Source of the DNA: Syntrophales bacterium
Lineage (GTDB): Bacteria > Desulfobacterota > Syntrophia > Syntrophales > PHBD01
Assembly (NCBI GenBank): GCA_035363115.1
Contig: DAOSEM010000009.1
Coordinates: 1-64,000 of the forward strand
Length of the DNA stretch: 64,000 nt
Reading direction: 5' to 3'
Shown here: positions 7,779 to 18,541 of the stretch, piece by piece
How the letters are laid out: each line of letters starts with the position of its first letter
Numbering within the stretch: the stretch's first letter is position 1
The notes under the pieces: generated by a model
What the model saw: the letters and a program-made list of their open reading frames with translations, nothing else
What the model was told of the DNA's origin: nothing
Databases searched by the model: none
Made by a program: the position numbers and the translations under genes

Positions 7779-8945
7779 ATGAAAAGAATCTACATGGATC
7801 ATGCGGCCACGACACCCGTCGATCCGGACGTTGTCACCGCAATGCTTCCATTCTTTACGGAACATTACGGAAATGCCTCGAGCATGCACACCTTCGGACA
7901 GGAGGCAAAGCAGGCCGTCGAGCAGGCAAGGAAGAGCATCGCGTTCCTGATCGGCGCCAGGCCGGAGGAGATCGTCTTCACCAGCGGCGGCACCGAGAGC
8001 AACAATTTCGCCGTCAAGGGCATCGCCTACGCACGGAAAGAGAAGGGCAACCATATCATCACATCCGCCATTGAGCATCATGCGGTTTTGGAACCCTGCC
8101 ACTTCCTCCAGAAATACGGCTTCGAGGTGACGGTGTTGCCGGTCGACGGGACCGGCCTGGTGGATCCGGACGACGTGAAAAAAGCGATTACGGGCAGGAC
8201 CATCCTCATTTCGATCATGCACGCCAACAACGAGATCGGGACCATCGAGCCCATCCGGGAAATCGGTGCCGTCGCCCGCGAGCACGGCATCCCGTTTCAT
8301 ATCGATGCCGTCCAGACATTCGGCCGCATTCCCGTTCCCGTGGACGACCTGAACGCGGACCTCCTGAGCGCCTCGGGCCACAAACTTTACGGTCCCAAGG
8401 GTGTGGGAATCCTGTACATCCGCAAGGGCACACGGATCGTCCCCTTCATGCACGGGGGCGAGCAGGAGAAGAACCGGCGGGCCTCCACCTACAATGTCCC
8501 GGGGATCGTCGGCATGGGAAAGGCCGCCGAGCTGGCCGGCGGGCGCATGGAAGAGGAAGCGTCGCGCCTGACGGTTCTGAGGGACCGGATGATCCGCGGG
8601 ATCCTCGACGGGATCGACCACAGCCGCCTGAACGGCCACCCCGTCCTCCGGCTGCCGAACAACGTCAACGTTTCCCTGGAATACGTCGAAGGGGAGTCCA
8701 TGCTCCTCAGCCTGGACATGGAAGGAATCGCCTGCTCCACCGGCTCGGCCTGTTCCTCCCAGAGCCTGGAGCCTTCCCACGTGCTCAGGGCGATCGGCCT
8801 GCCCCACGAGATCGCCCATGGCTCCCTGCGGTTCAGCATGGGGAGAATCACCGGCGACGAAGACGTCGACACGGTCCTGGCGGTTCTGCCGCGCATCGTC
8901 GGCAAGTTGCGGACCATGTCTCCGCTTTACGGAAAGAAGCAGTGA
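7779..8945 (+). CDS. nifS: Cysteine desulfurase (NifS/IscS type)
   Basis: A 388-aa class V PLP aminotransferase-fold enzyme. It opens MDHAATTPVDP. It carries TSGGTESNN, HANNEIGTIEP, the PLP lysine in SGHKLYGPKG, and the catalytic-cysteine loop ACSTGSACSS near residue 325. It removes sulfur from cysteine as a protein persulfide for Fe-S cluster assembly (next gene) and tRNA thiolation (MnmA, two genes on). The length and the short cysteine loop fit group I NifS/IscS. The gene follows the Rrf2 regulator with a 73-base gap and a GGCGGGAAC-type ribosome-binding site. Confidence 0.93.
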   Translation: MKRIYMDHAATTPVDPDVVTAMLPFFTEHYGNASSMHTFGQEAKQAVEQARKSIAFLIGARPEEIVFTSGGTESNNFAVKGIAYARKEKGNHIITSAIEHHAVLEPCHFLQKYGFEVTVLPVDGTGLVDPDDVKKAITGRTILISIMHANNEIGTIEPIREIGAVAREHGIPFHIDAVQTFGRIPVPVDDLNADLLSASGHKLYGPKGVGILYIRKGTRIVPFMHGGEQEKNRRASTYNVPGIVGMGKAAELAGGRMEEEASRLTVLRDRMIRGILDGIDHSRLNGHPVLRLPNNVNVSLEYVEGESMLLSLDMEGIACSTGSACSSQSLEPSHVLRAIGLPHEIAHGSLRFSMGRITGDEDVDTVLAVLPRIVGKLRTMSPLYGKKQ

Positions 8946-8991
8946 ACTTTCTGCGATCCAACGCGATGGATCGTCAAGGAGTGTAACGATC

Positions 8992-9375
8992 ATGACAGGT
9001 TACAGCGATAAGGTAATGGAGCACTTCAGGAATCCGCGGAACGTGGGGGACATCGAGAATCCCGACGGTGTGGGCAAGGTCGGGAACCCCGTCTGCGGTG
9101 ACATCATGGAACTGTATCTCAAGGTCGAGAACGACGTCATCGTCGACGCCCGATTCAAGACGTTCGGCTGCGGCGCCGCCATTGCCACCAGTTCCATGGT
9201 AACGGAGCTGATCAAGAACAAGACGATCGACGAGGCCTCGAAAATATCGAACCGGGCCGTAGCGGAGGCGCTGGGCGGACTCCCCCCGATCAAGATGCAC
9301 TGTTCGGTCCTGGCGGAGGAGGCCCTGAGCAAGGCCATCGAGGACTACAGGAGCCGGAAGAAGATCGCTGCATGA
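8992..9375 (+). CDS. Fe-S cluster assembly scaffold (NifU N-terminal/IscU type)
   Basis: A 127-aa single-domain scaffold beginning YSDKVMEHFRNPRNVG. The three cluster-binding cysteines are in VCGD, FGCGAAIA and MHCSVLAEE, the invariant IscU triad. The LPPIKMHC motif is the usual chaperone-interaction region (LPPVK in IscU). It lacks the C-terminal NifU domain. It receives sulfur from the desulfurase just upstream. ATG 8992 is preceded by AAGGAGTG; its stop overlaps the mnmA start (ATGA). Confidence 0.93.
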   Translation: MTGYSDKVMEHFRNPRNVGDIENPDGVGKVGNPVCGDIMELYLKVENDVIVDARFKTFGCGAAIATSSMVTELIKNKTIDEASKISNRAVAEALGGLPPIKMHCSVLAEEALSKAIEDYRSRKKIAA

Positions 9376-10436
9376 AACGGAACGTCCTCGTAGCCATGAG
9401 CGGCGGTGTCGATTCGTCCGTCGCCGCCCTCATCCTTCGTGATGCCGGATACGATGTCACCGGCGTCACCATGTGTCTCGGCATTGTGGACGACGGCGAC
9501 CGCTCCCGCTGCTGCGGCCGGGACGCCGTGGACGATGCGCGCCGTGTGTGCGAACACTTGCGCATTTCGCACCACGTGATCGACTTTGCCCGGGATATGA
9601 ACGAGGAGGTTATCGAGCGGTTTGTAAAGGAGTACCGCCGCGGGCGAACCCCGAACCCCTGCATTGACTGCAACCGTTACCTGAAATTCGGACGCCTGCT
9701 GGGGCTGGCCCGCTCGATGGGTTTTGATTTCCTGGCCACGGGACATTACGCGAGGATCGAAAAGACGGGGGACACGTATCGGCTGCTGAGATCGAAGGAC
9801 AGGACGAAGGACCAGACCTATTTCCTTTACCCGATCCTTCGGGCAGACCTGCCGTCGGTCCTTTTCCCTCTCTGGGACCGGACCAAGGAGGAAGTCCGGA
9901 CCCTGGCCCGCGAGGCGGGGCTTCCCGTCGCGCACAAGACGGAAAGCCAGGATATCTGTTTCGTTCCCCGGAAAGGATATCGGCAGTTCATCCGGGACCT
10001 GGCAGGACCATCGCCGCCGGGCCCGATCGTGGACACGGAAGGCCGGGAACGCGGTCGGCACGACGGCATTGTCTCCTTCACGGTCGGACAGCGCAGCGGA
10101 CTGGGAATCAGCTCCCCGGCACCTCTCTACGTGGTATCCGTGGATGCGAAGGGCAACCGGATCGTCGTGGGAGAAAAAAAGGATTTGCTGGCCTCGGCCC
10201 TCCGGGCCACGGACCTCAACCTCCTGGCCGAGTCCTGGCCGGAGAGGGCGGAGGCGAAGATCCGCTACCGCAAAAAAGCCTCGTCCTGTCGCATGATTCC
10301 GGAGGAAGGCGGACTCCGGATCGAATTCGACGAGCCGCAGGAATCCATCACACCGGGTCAGGCGGTGGTTCTCTACCGGGGCGACGAGGTTCTCGGAGGC
10401 GGCGTGATCGAGCGGGTGATCCATGAATCTCGTTGA
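9372..10436 (+). CDS. mnmA: tRNA-specific 2-thiouridylase MnmA
   Basis: A 354-aa ATP-dependent tRNA thiolase making s2U34 in tRNA-Lys/Glu/Gln. The PP-loop SGGVDSS is at residues 10-16. The catalytic cysteines appear in TPNPCIDCN and ESQDICF, followed by the central GQRSGLGI motif and a C-terminal beta domain. It is translationally coupled to the scaffold gene (ATGA) and takes sulfur from the desulfurase. A CCG pair near residue 48 is an extra cysteine motif in the N-terminal domain. Its 3' end overlaps nadA by 14 bases. Confidence 0.94.
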   Translation: MKRNVLVAMSGGVDSSVAALILRDAGYDVTGVTMCLGIVDDGDRSRCCGRDAVDDARRVCEHLRISHHVIDFARDMNEEVIERFVKEYRRGRTPNPCIDCNRYLKFGRLLGLARSMGFDFLATGHYARIEKTGDTYRLLRSKDRTKDQTYFLYPILRADLPSVLFPLWDRTKEEVRTLAREAGLPVAHKTESQDICFVPRKGYRQFIRDLAGPSPPGPIVDTEGRERGRHDGIVSFTVGQRSGLGISSPAPLYVVSVDAKGNRIVVGEKKDLLASALRATDLNLLAESWPERAEAKIRYRKKASSCRMIPEEGGLRIEFDEPQESITPGQAVVLYRGDEVLGGGVIERVIHESR

Positions 10437-11325
10437 GACAATAAAGGAATTGAAGAAAAAGCGGAACGCCGTCATCCTGGCGCACAACTACCAGATTCCC
10501 GAGGTCCAGGACATTGCCGACTACGTGGGAGACTCCCTGGGGTTGAGCATCCAGGCGGCGTCCACCCCGGCCGACGTGATCGTCTTCTGCGGCGTCCGCT
10601 TCATGGCGGAGACGGCGAAAATCCTTTCGCCCTCAAAGACGGTCCTCCTTCCCGAGGAGAAGGCCGGCTGCCCCATGGCGGACATGATCACGGCGGACGA
10701 CCTGATTTCCCTCAAGGCCGCACATCCCGGCGCGGCGGTCCTCTGCTATGTCAACACCTCCGCCGCGGTCAAGGCGGAATGCGACCTCTGCTGCACCTCG
10801 GCAAACGCGGTCCGGATGGTGCGGGACGTCCTGAAGGATGAAAAGGAGATCATCTTCGTACCGGATCAGTACCTGGCATCCTACGTGGCCTCGCAGACGG
10901 GAAGGGAATTTGTCGTCTGGAAGGGGTTCTGCCCGACCCATGCCCGGATCCTGCCGGATAACATCGCCGAGATGAAAGCTCTGCACCCGGATGCAGAGGT
11001 GCTGGTTCATCCGGAGTGCACGCCCGAACTGATCCGCCTGGCCGATCAGGTGGCCTCCACGGAAGGAATGTGCCGCCATGCCGGCGAATCGAAAAACAGG
11101 GAGTTCATCGTGGCGACGGAGCGGGGCATCCTGCACCGGATGGAGAAGGAACATCCGGACAAGAAGTTCCATGCCGCCTCGAAGTTCGCGATCTGCCCGA
11201 ACATGAAATACACAACGCTGGAGAAGGTCCTCTGGTCCCTGGAGGACATGGTCCACGAGATCGTTGTGCCGGAGGACATCGCAAGCCGGGCACGGCGGTG
11301 CATCGAACGCATGCTGGCCGCATAG
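10423..11325 (+). CDS. nadA: Quinolinate synthase A
   Basis: A 300-aa NadA, which condenses iminoaspartate with dihydroxyacetone phosphate to quinolinate using a [4Fe-4S] cluster. Recognisable blocks are ILAHNYQIPEVQDIAD, GVRFMAETAKIL, the cluster cysteine in AGCPMADM (Cys83), HPECTPE and the final cysteine in CPNMKYTTLEK. The start lies 14 bases inside mnmA. Placing this Fe-S enzyme directly behind the Fe-S assembly genes fits supply and demand. Partners NadB and NadC are not in the window. Confidence 0.95.
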   Translation: MNLVETIKELKKKRNAVILAHNYQIPEVQDIADYVGDSLGLSIQAASTPADVIVFCGVRFMAETAKILSPSKTVLLPEEKAGCPMADMITADDLISLKAAHPGAAVLCYVNTSAAVKAECDLCCTSANAVRMVRDVLKDEKEIIFVPDQYLASYVASQTGREFVVWKGFCPTHARILPDNIAEMKALHPDAEVLVHPECTPELIRLADQVASTEGMCRHAGESKNREFIVATERGILHRMEKEHPDKKFHAASKFAICPNMKYTTLEKVLWSLEDMVHEIVVPEDIASRARRCIERMLAA

Positions 11326-11748
11326 GGCCCCCCGGTTGCGGGACGACCCCTTTCGGATGCTTATGCCGCCGTATCAGAACGTATGAAGACCTTTCAGGCA
11401 ACATACCGGGGGCATCCCCTCCCCCTGGGCAGACAGAACGCCCAGCCCCTTTCGGAGGAGATCCTCACCGTTCGCGATGACATCGGCCGGCACGACGCCG
11501 GTCGATCCGTCATCGGCGAGGCCCTGTATCGACAAGACGGCTTTTCCAGCCGCTTGCCGCGGAGAAGCGGGAGACGTTCATCGGAGAACCTGTTCCAGGG
11601 TCTCCGATGTCGGATGCACGACATTGCGGCGGCAGGCGCCACGATCGGCCGGGCGGCGACCATCGCCCGGCGGATCGGCGACCCCACGGTCTCAGGCGCC
11701 CGGAAAAGCCGGATGAACGGCCTCATCAGCACAAAGAGGGCCTGTTAA
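11326..11748 (+). pseudogene. Decayed fdhD C-terminal remnant
   Basis: No intact gene, but protein similarity to the C-terminal half of FdhD is spread over two frames. The frame starting at 11393 reads FRQHTGGI, matching the FdhD TGG block except that its usual following histidine is proline. From about 11455 another frame reads EILTVRDDIGRHDAG (core at 11479-11496), then SGRRSSE, a GATIGRAATIARRIG stretch and ARKSRMN. These match the FdhD order DIGRHNAVDKVIG, SGRxSSE, the alternating C-terminal helices and the end. The CxxC-bearing N-terminal half is missing. An intact fdhD lies about 8 kb downstream (19690-20499), so this is a redundant, frameshifted copy. A short real peptide cannot be excluded. 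Confidence 0.65.
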
Positions 11749-11807
11749 CCCCGCCCCCTTTTCATCCGGTTCCTTCTCCCCCACACTCAGAACAAGGAGA
11801 AAAGACC

Positions 11808-13102
<1,295 letters not shown>

Positions 13103-13106
<4 letters not shown>

Positions 13107-14287
13107 GCAGAAACGGAATCGGCATTGTGGAAACGCACTCCTTCACCTTTGCGGAACCCCCGGAGAAGCTGGTCCTGGAATCGGGCCGCTCCCTGGGACC
13201 GGTCACGCTGGCCTATGAAACGTACGGGGAGTTGAATCGGGATCGCTCCAACGCGGTCCTTCTGTGCCACGCCCTCTCGGGGGACGCCCACGCGGCAGGC
13301 TTCCATGAAGGAGACGAGGATCCGGGCTGGTGGGACGCCATGATCGGTCCCGGAAAGGCCTTCGACACGGACGAGTATTTCATCATCTGCTCCAACGTGA
13401 TCGGCGGCTGCAAGGGCAGCACGGGGCCCTCGTCACCCGATCCGGCCACCGGGAAGCCCTATGCCCTCGGCTTTCCGATGATCACCATCGGCGACATGGT
13501 GAACGCCCAGAGGCATCTCGTCGACCACCTCGGGATCGAACGGCTCCTGTCCGTCGTCGGTGGCTCCATGGGCGGGATGCAGGCCCTGCAGTGGGCATCC
13601 GCCTATCCGGAGCGGGTGCGCTCGGTGATTCCCATCGCCACGGCACTGAAGCACTCGCCCCAGCAGATTGCCTTCGACGAGGTCGTCCGCCAGTCCATCA
13701 TGGCCGATCCGGATTGGCGGGAGGGCAATTACTACGGGATGGGGCAACCGAGGAAAGGGCTGGCGGTGGCCCGCATGGTGGGTCACATCACCTTCATGAG
13801 CGACGAGTCCATGGAGGCGAAGTTCTCCCGGAAACTGAAAAACGGCAACTACAGCTATACCTTCGGGGATGACTTCGAGGTGGAGGGATACCTCCGTTAC
13901 CGGGGAGACAATTTCGTGAAGCGCTTTGACGCTAATTCGTATCTCTACATCACCCGGGCCATGGACTACTTCGACCTCTCCGGAGACCACTTTCTGTCTG
14001 GAAAGACGAGAATCGATACGCATTTCCTGGTCATCTCCTTCCGTTCCGACTGGCTGTATCCCTCCAGCCAGTCCCTGGAAATCGTGAAGGCATTGAAGCG
14101 CAGAGGAATCGCCGCCACGTACTGCGAGCTGAAATCCACCTGGGGCCACGACGCCTTCCTGGTGGAGGTGGAGGAAGAGACGCGGCTCATCCGCAATTTC
14201 CTCGGAAACCTGAACAATTCCAGCATCCATCCCTCTCCGGCCGGACGGAACGACGGAAAAACGGAGGCGAGGGTATGGAACCTGTGA
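13103..14287 (+). CDS. metX: Homoserine O-acetyltransferase
   Basis: A 394-aa alpha/beta-hydrolase-fold acetyltransferase. The nucleophile elbow is GGSMGGMQALQWA (about residue 152). The catalytic aspartate lies in SFRSDWLYP and the histidine in TWGHDAFLVE. ALSGDAHAAG and GGCKGSTGP are family landmarks. It acetylates (or succinylates) homoserine for MetY. It is coupled to metY by a four-base overlap and followed by metW, the standard proteobacterial metXW order. Confidence 0.93.
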
Positions 14288-14315
14288 GGACCGGCCGCGG
14301 CCGGCATGTGATACG

Positions 14316-14900
14316 ATGAGCGAAAGGCTGGATCACCGGATCATTTGCGACATGGTGCAGGATGGGGCGAGGGTGCTGGATCTCGGGTGCGGGGATGGCT
14401 CCCTGATGTCTCTGCTCGTCCGGGAGCGGCGCGCCTCGGTCCAGGGAATCGAGCTGGACGGAGAGGCCGTGCACCGCTGTGTCGAGAAGGGGCTGACGGT
14501 CTTCCAGGGGGATATCGAAACCGGCCTTCTGGACTATCCCGACGCCGCTTTCGACGATGTCATCCTGAACCAGAGCATGCAGGAGGTCCGGAAGGTGGAT
14601 TTCGTGATCGGGGAGTCTTTGCGGGTTGGAAAGCGCGTCATCGTGGGCTTCCCGAACTTCGCACACCTTCCCTCCCGCTGGACGATGTTTTTTCGGGGCA
14701 AGACGCCGGTCACCCGGTCTCTTCCCCATTACTGGTACAAAACGCCGAATGTGCGCTTCCTCTCCGTTCGAGATTTCGAGGACTTCTGCAGGAGCAAGGG
14801 TCTCAGGGTCCTGAAGGCCGTCTATCTTGGGGCCAACGGGACCCTGACATGTTGTCCCAACCTGTTCGCCCGGGATGCCGTTTTCGCCGTTTCCAGGTAG
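14316..14900 (+). CDS. metW: Methionine biosynthesis protein MetW
   Basis: A 194-aa methyltransferase-fold protein with the SAM-binding motif VLDLGCGDGSL near residue 25. MetW-specific blocks are NQSMQEVR, VGFPNFAHLPSR, LPHYWYKTPNVR and FLSVRDFEDFC. MetW acts with MetX for full homoserine acetyl/succinyltransferase activity in several proteobacteria. The reading frame starts 28 bases after metX without a strong ribosome-binding site. Confidence 0.92.
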   Translation: MSERLDHRIICDMVQDGARVLDLGCGDGSLMSLLVRERRASVQGIELDGEAVHRCVEKGLTVFQGDIETGLLDYPDAAFDDVILNQSMQEVRKVDFVIGESLRVGKRVIVGFPNFAHLPSRWTMFFRGKTPVTRSLPHYWYKTPNVRFLSVRDFEDFCRSKGLRVLKAVYLGANGTLTCCPNLFARDAVFAVSR

Positions 14901-14961
14901 CGGAAGCCGGCGGCAACGAAAAAGACATGGAAACAACCCGACACCTGCAAGGAGATCAAAC

Positions 14962-15918
14962 ATGAAACGAATCTATGAAGACAATTCGCGGTCCATCGGC
15001 AACACGCCGCTGGTAAGGCTGAATCGGATTACAAAGGGATTGAACGCCCGGATTCTGGCCAAGGTCGAAGGCCGGAACCCATCCTATTCGGTGAAGTGCC
15101 GGATCGGCGCGGCGATGATCTGGGATGCCGAAGAAAGAGGCCTGCTGAAGCCCGGCATGGAGATCATCGAGCCGACAAGCGGCAACACGGGCATCGCCCT
15201 GGCCTACGTGGCCGCGGCAAAAGGGTACGGCCTCACCCTGACCATGCCCGAGACCATGAGCATCGAGCGGCGGCGGGTCCTGGCGGCGTTCGGGGCGAAT
15301 CTGGTCCTGACTCCGGGGGCGGAAGGCATGAAGGGTGCCGTGAACCGTGCTGAAGCCATGGCCGCTGCTGATCCCGGCCGCTGGTTCCTCCCCCAGCAGT
15401 TCCGGAACCCCGCCAATCCGGCCATTCACGAGCAGACGACAGGACCTGAGATCTGGGAGGATACGTCCGGTGAAATCGACATCCTGGTCTCCGGCGTCGG
15501 AACCGGAGGGACGATCACCGGAATCTCACGATACATCAAGAACACGATGGGGAAACGGATCCTTTCCGTGGCGGTGGAGCCGAAGGAGAGCCCCGTTATC
15601 AGCCAGCACCTGGCCGGACAGGATTTGAAACCGGCCCCCCACAAGATCCAGGGCATCGGCGCCGGGTTCATCCCGGAGATTCTCGACCTCTCTCTGGTCG
15701 ACCGGGTCGAGCAGGTGGAAAGCATGGAGGCCGTGGAATATGCCAGGAGGCTGGCCCGGGAGGAAGGCATTCTTTCTGGCATCTCCAGCGGCGCAGCCGC
15801 GGCTGTTGCCGTCCGCCTGGCCGCCCTGAAGGAGTTTGACGGGAAGACGATCGTGACGATCCTGCCCGATGCCGGGGAGCGCTACCTTTCCACGGTTCTT
15901 TTCGACGGGATCGGCTGA
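14962..15918 (+). CDS. cysK: Cysteine synthase (O-acetylserine sulfhydrylase A)
   Basis: A 318-aa fold-type II PLP enzyme. The PLP lysine is in SYSVKCRIGAAMIW, the substrate loop is PTSGNTGIALA, the phosphate-binding loop is SGVGTGGTITGI, and the C-terminal region carries SGISSGAA. SVKCRIG is characteristic of CysK rather than CysM. It makes cysteine from O-acetylserine and sulfide. The next gene encodes the serine acetyltransferase that supplies O-acetylserine and normally forms the cysteine synthase complex. AAGGAG precedes ATG 14962. Confidence 0.93.
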   Translation: MKRIYEDNSRSIGNTPLVRLNRITKGLNARILAKVEGRNPSYSVKCRIGAAMIWDAEERGLLKPGMEIIEPTSGNTGIALAYVAAAKGYGLTLTMPETMSIERRRVLAAFGANLVLTPGAEGMKGAVNRAEAMAAADPGRWFLPQQFRNPANPAIHEQTTGPEIWEDTSGEIDILVSGVGTGGTITGISRYIKNTMGKRILSVAVEPKESPVISQHLAGQDLKPAPHKIQGIGAGFIPEILDLSLVDRVEQVESMEAVEYARRLAREEGILSGISSGAAAAVAVRLAALKEFDGKTIVTILPDAGERYLSTVLFDGIG

Positions 15919-15956
15919 AGGCCGGTTCCTTGCGGGCAGAGCCCGGGGAGGATGCC

Positions 15957-16706
15957 ATGAACTGGATCCATGCAATCCGCGAAGATGTCCGGACGGTGTT
16001 CCGAAAAGACCCGGCGGCCAGGAGCACGCTGGAGGTGCTGACGTGCTATCCGGGGCTTCACGCCGTCTGGATGCACCGCCTGGCCCACGCCCTGTGGAGG
16101 ATGCGCCTGTTCCTCCCCGGCCGGCTCGTATCTCATGCCAGCCGTTTTCTGACGGGGATCGAGATCCATCCGGGGGCGCGCATCGGCAGGCGGTTTTTTA
16201 TCGATCACGGCGCCGGAGTTGTGATCGGGGAGACCGCTGAGATCGGGAACGACGTCCACCTGTACCAGGGCGTCGTTCTGGGAGGAGTCACGCTGCAGAA
16301 GAAGAAGCGCCACCCGACCCTCGGCAGCGGCGTCCTGGTCGGGGCGGGAACCATCGTCCTCGGCCCGATCACCATCGGCGAAGGCGCCCGGATCGGAGCT
16401 TCTTCCCTGGTGCTCGGCGACGTCCCGCCCGGGGCGGTCGCGGTCGGCGTCCCGGCCCGGATCGGCCTTGGCTTTTCCGGAAAGGACCTCCAGGAGCTGG
16501 CGGACAACAAGCTCCCCGATCCCATCGCCGAGGCGTTCCGCTTCCTTGGCCGCCAGATCGAGACCCTGGAGCGGCGCCTGTCGGATGTGGAGCAACAGCA
16601 GGGAATCGCCGTCGAGCGGAACGGAACCCTGGAGGAGAAGAGACGCGAGATCCAGCGCATCTTCTCACCGATCCGCGAGGAATTCAGCGCCGGGGCGGGA
16701 ATCTGA
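15957..16706 (+). CDS. cysE: Serine O-acetyltransferase
   Basis: A 249-aa left-handed beta-helix acetyltransferase of the shorter epsilon-type SAT: an N-terminal helical region with LTCYPGLHAVWMHRLAH, then hexapeptide repeats (GIEIHPGARIGRRFFIDHG, GNDVHLYQGVVLGG). The catalytic His/Asp are in FIDHGAGVVIGE. A C-terminal coiled-coil-like extension (about residues 190-249) is longer than usual and does not end in the DYxI-type tail that docks into CysK, although the last residue is isoleucine. ATG 15957 follows GGGGAGGA; the upstream TTG reading is rejected. Confidence 0.92.
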   Translation: MNWIHAIREDVRTVFRKDPAARSTLEVLTCYPGLHAVWMHRLAHALWRMRLFLPGRLVSHASRFLTGIEIHPGARIGRRFFIDHGAGVVIGETAEIGNDVHLYQGVVLGGVTLQKKKRHPTLGSGVLVGAGTIVLGPITIGEGARIGASSLVLGDVPPGAVAVGVPARIGLGFSGKDLQELADNKLPDPIAEAFRFLGRQIETLERRLSDVEQQQGIAVERNGTLEEKRREIQRIFSPIREEFSAGAGI

Positions 16707-16718
16707 AAGGAGGCAGAC

Positions 16719-17345
16719 ATGATTGACTACAGCCTGTACCTGGTGACGGACCGGCGCTGGCTCATGGGCAGGGACCTGGTGGCCTGTATTGAGGAGGCCA
16801 TCCTGGGCGGTGTGACGGTCGTCCAGCTTCGCGAGAAGGATGCTGACTCCCGCTCCTTCTTCGAGTTGGCCGGCCGGATGAAGGCGCTTACCGACCGCTA
16901 TGGAATCCCTTTGATGATCAACGACCGCCTCGACATCGCCCAGGCGGTGGGCGCCGCCGGCGTCCACCTCGGCCTGGACGACCTTCCCGTACCGACGGTG
17001 CGGAAGATCCTGGGGCCGGACAGGATCGTCGGGGCCTCGGCGGCCACCGTCGAGGAAGCCCTGTGCTTCGAGAAGGAAGGGGCCGACTACCTCGGGGTGG
17101 GCGCCGTGTTCGAGACAGCCACGAAGCTGGGCAATGAATCGGTGAGCTTCGACGATCTTCGGAATATCAAGCGAGCCGTGAATATTCCCGTCGTCGCCAT
17201 CGGCGGGATCAAGGCGGAAAACGCGGGAGCTGTCATGGAAACCGGTGTGGACGGGGTGGCCGTGGTCTCGTCGATCCTCGCCGTGCCCGATGTCAGGGAG
17301 GCGGCCGCCCGTCTGGCCGCTGCGATCCGAAGGTCCGGAAGATGA
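16719..17345 (+). CDS. thiE: Thiamine-phosphate synthase
   Basis: A 208-aa TIM-barrel enzyme with YLVTDR, VQLREKDADSR, LMINDRLDIA, GVHLGLDD, and a C-terminal AIGGIKAENAG phosphate-binding motif. It joins HMP-PP and thiazole phosphate to thiamine phosphate. No thiC, thiG or TPP riboswitch is seen near it. It is preceded by AAAGGAGG and overlaps the following MFS gene by four bases, so that carrier may move a thiamine-related or aromatic compound; the coupling is the only evidence. Confidence 0.92.
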   Translation: MIDYSLYLVTDRRWLMGRDLVACIEEAILGGVTVVQLREKDADSRSFFELAGRMKALTDRYGIPLMINDRLDIAQAVGAAGVHLGLDDLPVPTVRKILGPDRIVGASAATVEEALCFEKEGADYLGVGAVFETATKLGNESVSFDDLRNIKRAVNIPVVAIGGIKAENAGAVMETGVDGVAVVSSILAVPDVREAAARLAAAIRRSGR

Positions 17346-18541
17346 GTGGTACCCCCCATCGCTGGCGGGTCCTGTGGGCCGCCTTCATCACCTATCTCCT
17401 GGACAGCTACGACCTGATCGTCCTGGCGATCGCCATGCCCGTCCTGCTCAAGGTCCTGGACATGTCGCTCCCCGAGGGCGGGCTCCTGGGCTCGGCCACC
17501 ATGCTGGGTGCCATGGCCGGCGGCATCCTCTTCGGCCTGATCGCGGAGAACTGGGGCCGGCGTTTCGCCCTCATCCTTGCCCTTCTCTGGCTGGGCCTGG
17601 GGATGGGGGCCGTCTACCTCGTTTCCACCTGGGAGCAGTGGATGATCCTCCGCCTCATCACCGGGATCGCCATCGGCGGGATCTGGGGTCCCTGCGCCGC
17701 CCTCATCGCCGCACACTGGTCGCCGGAATACCGGGGCCGCGCCGCGTCGTTCGTCTACAGCAGCTTCGCCATCGGCGCCGTCCTGGCATCCCTGGTTGGG
17801 CGGATGGTCCTGCACACGGACTGGCATGTCCTGTTTCTCATGGGTACCGTGTCCATCCCCATTGCGCTCCTTGTTTACCGCCTTGTGCCGCTCGACCCGG
17901 CTCAATCGGCATCGCCGGACGGCGAGCGTCAGCCCGGCGTCGGCGTCGGCGCCATCTTCCGGGACGGGATGGCCCGGACCACCTTCCTGGCGACCCTGAT
18001 CAGCGTGGTCAACCTGGCCGGATACTGGGGGGCGGCGTACTGGATCCCGACCTTTCTGACAAGGGAACGGGGGCTCAGCCTCACGACCATGGCCTGGTTC
18101 TCCTTTGTCATGTACCTGGGGATGTTTCTCGGCTTCCAGTTTTTCGGGGCCCTGTCCGACCGGATCGGACGGCGGAAGGCCATGATCGCCGCCTTCCTGA
18201 CGGTCGCTTTTGCCGTCGCCCTTTACATCGTCGTCCACAATCCCGTTTTCCTCTTCTGGTGGGGAATCGTCGTCGGCTTCGGCCTCTGCGGGGTCGGAGG
18301 CGTGCTGGGGGCGTATTTTGCGGAGCTCTTCCCAGAGCGGATCCGCGCTTATGCCGGGGGCTTCTGCTGGAACATGGGGCGCATCGGTGCCGTCCTCGCT
18401 CCCTATACCATCGGCTTCATCGGGAAGAACTACGGCCTCGCGACGGGGCTGGCGGTCACCTGCGTCGTCTACATCCTCGGGGCGGCACTGCTCCTCTTCC
18501 TCCCCGAAACACTGCGTCCCGGACACGAGATGGAAACATGA
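17342..18541 (+). CDS. Major facilitator superfamily transporter
   Basis: A 399-aa integral membrane protein with about 12 hydrophobic segments. It carries the MFS loop motifs FGLIAENWGRR (2-3 loop) and GALSDRIGRRKAM (8-9 loop). The opening LLDSYDLIVLAIAMPVLLK resembles the acid/aromatic-acid:H+ symporter branch. The substrate is unknown. It is translationally coupled to thiE upstream (ATGA) and to the P-loop gene downstream (ATG at 18538 inside its end). Confidence 0.85.
   Translation: MSGTPHRWRVLWAAFITYLLDSYDLIVLAIAMPVLLKVLDMSLPEGGLLGSATMLGAMAGGILFGLIAENWGRRFALILALLWLGLGMGAVYLVSTWEQWMILRLITGIAIGGIWGPCAALIAAHWSPEYRGRAASFVYSSFAIGAVLASLVGRMVLHTDWHVLFLMGTVSIPIALLVYRLVPLDPAQSASPDGERQPGVGVGAIFRDGMARTTFLATLISVVNLAGYWGAAYWIPTFLTRERGLSLTTMAWFSFVMYLGMFLGFQFFGALSDRIGRRKAMIAAFLTVAFAVALYIVVHNPVFLFWWGIVVGFGLCGVGGVLGAYFAELFPERIRAYAGGFCWNMGRIGAVLAPYTIGFIGKNYGLATGLAVTCVVYILGAALLLFLPETLRPGHEMET

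Noticed and set aside
11749..11807. SAM or other riboswitch upstream of metY
   Set aside because: The 60 bases are a pyrimidine-rich leader with no room for or sign of a known aptamer.
16707..16718. TPP riboswitch for thiE
   Set aside because: thiE lies 12 bases behind cysE, leaving no leader; none is visible within cysE either.
17245..18537. Long upstream extension of the P-loop protein
   Set aside because: It reads thiE and the MFS gene in the wrong frame; the real ATG is at 18538.
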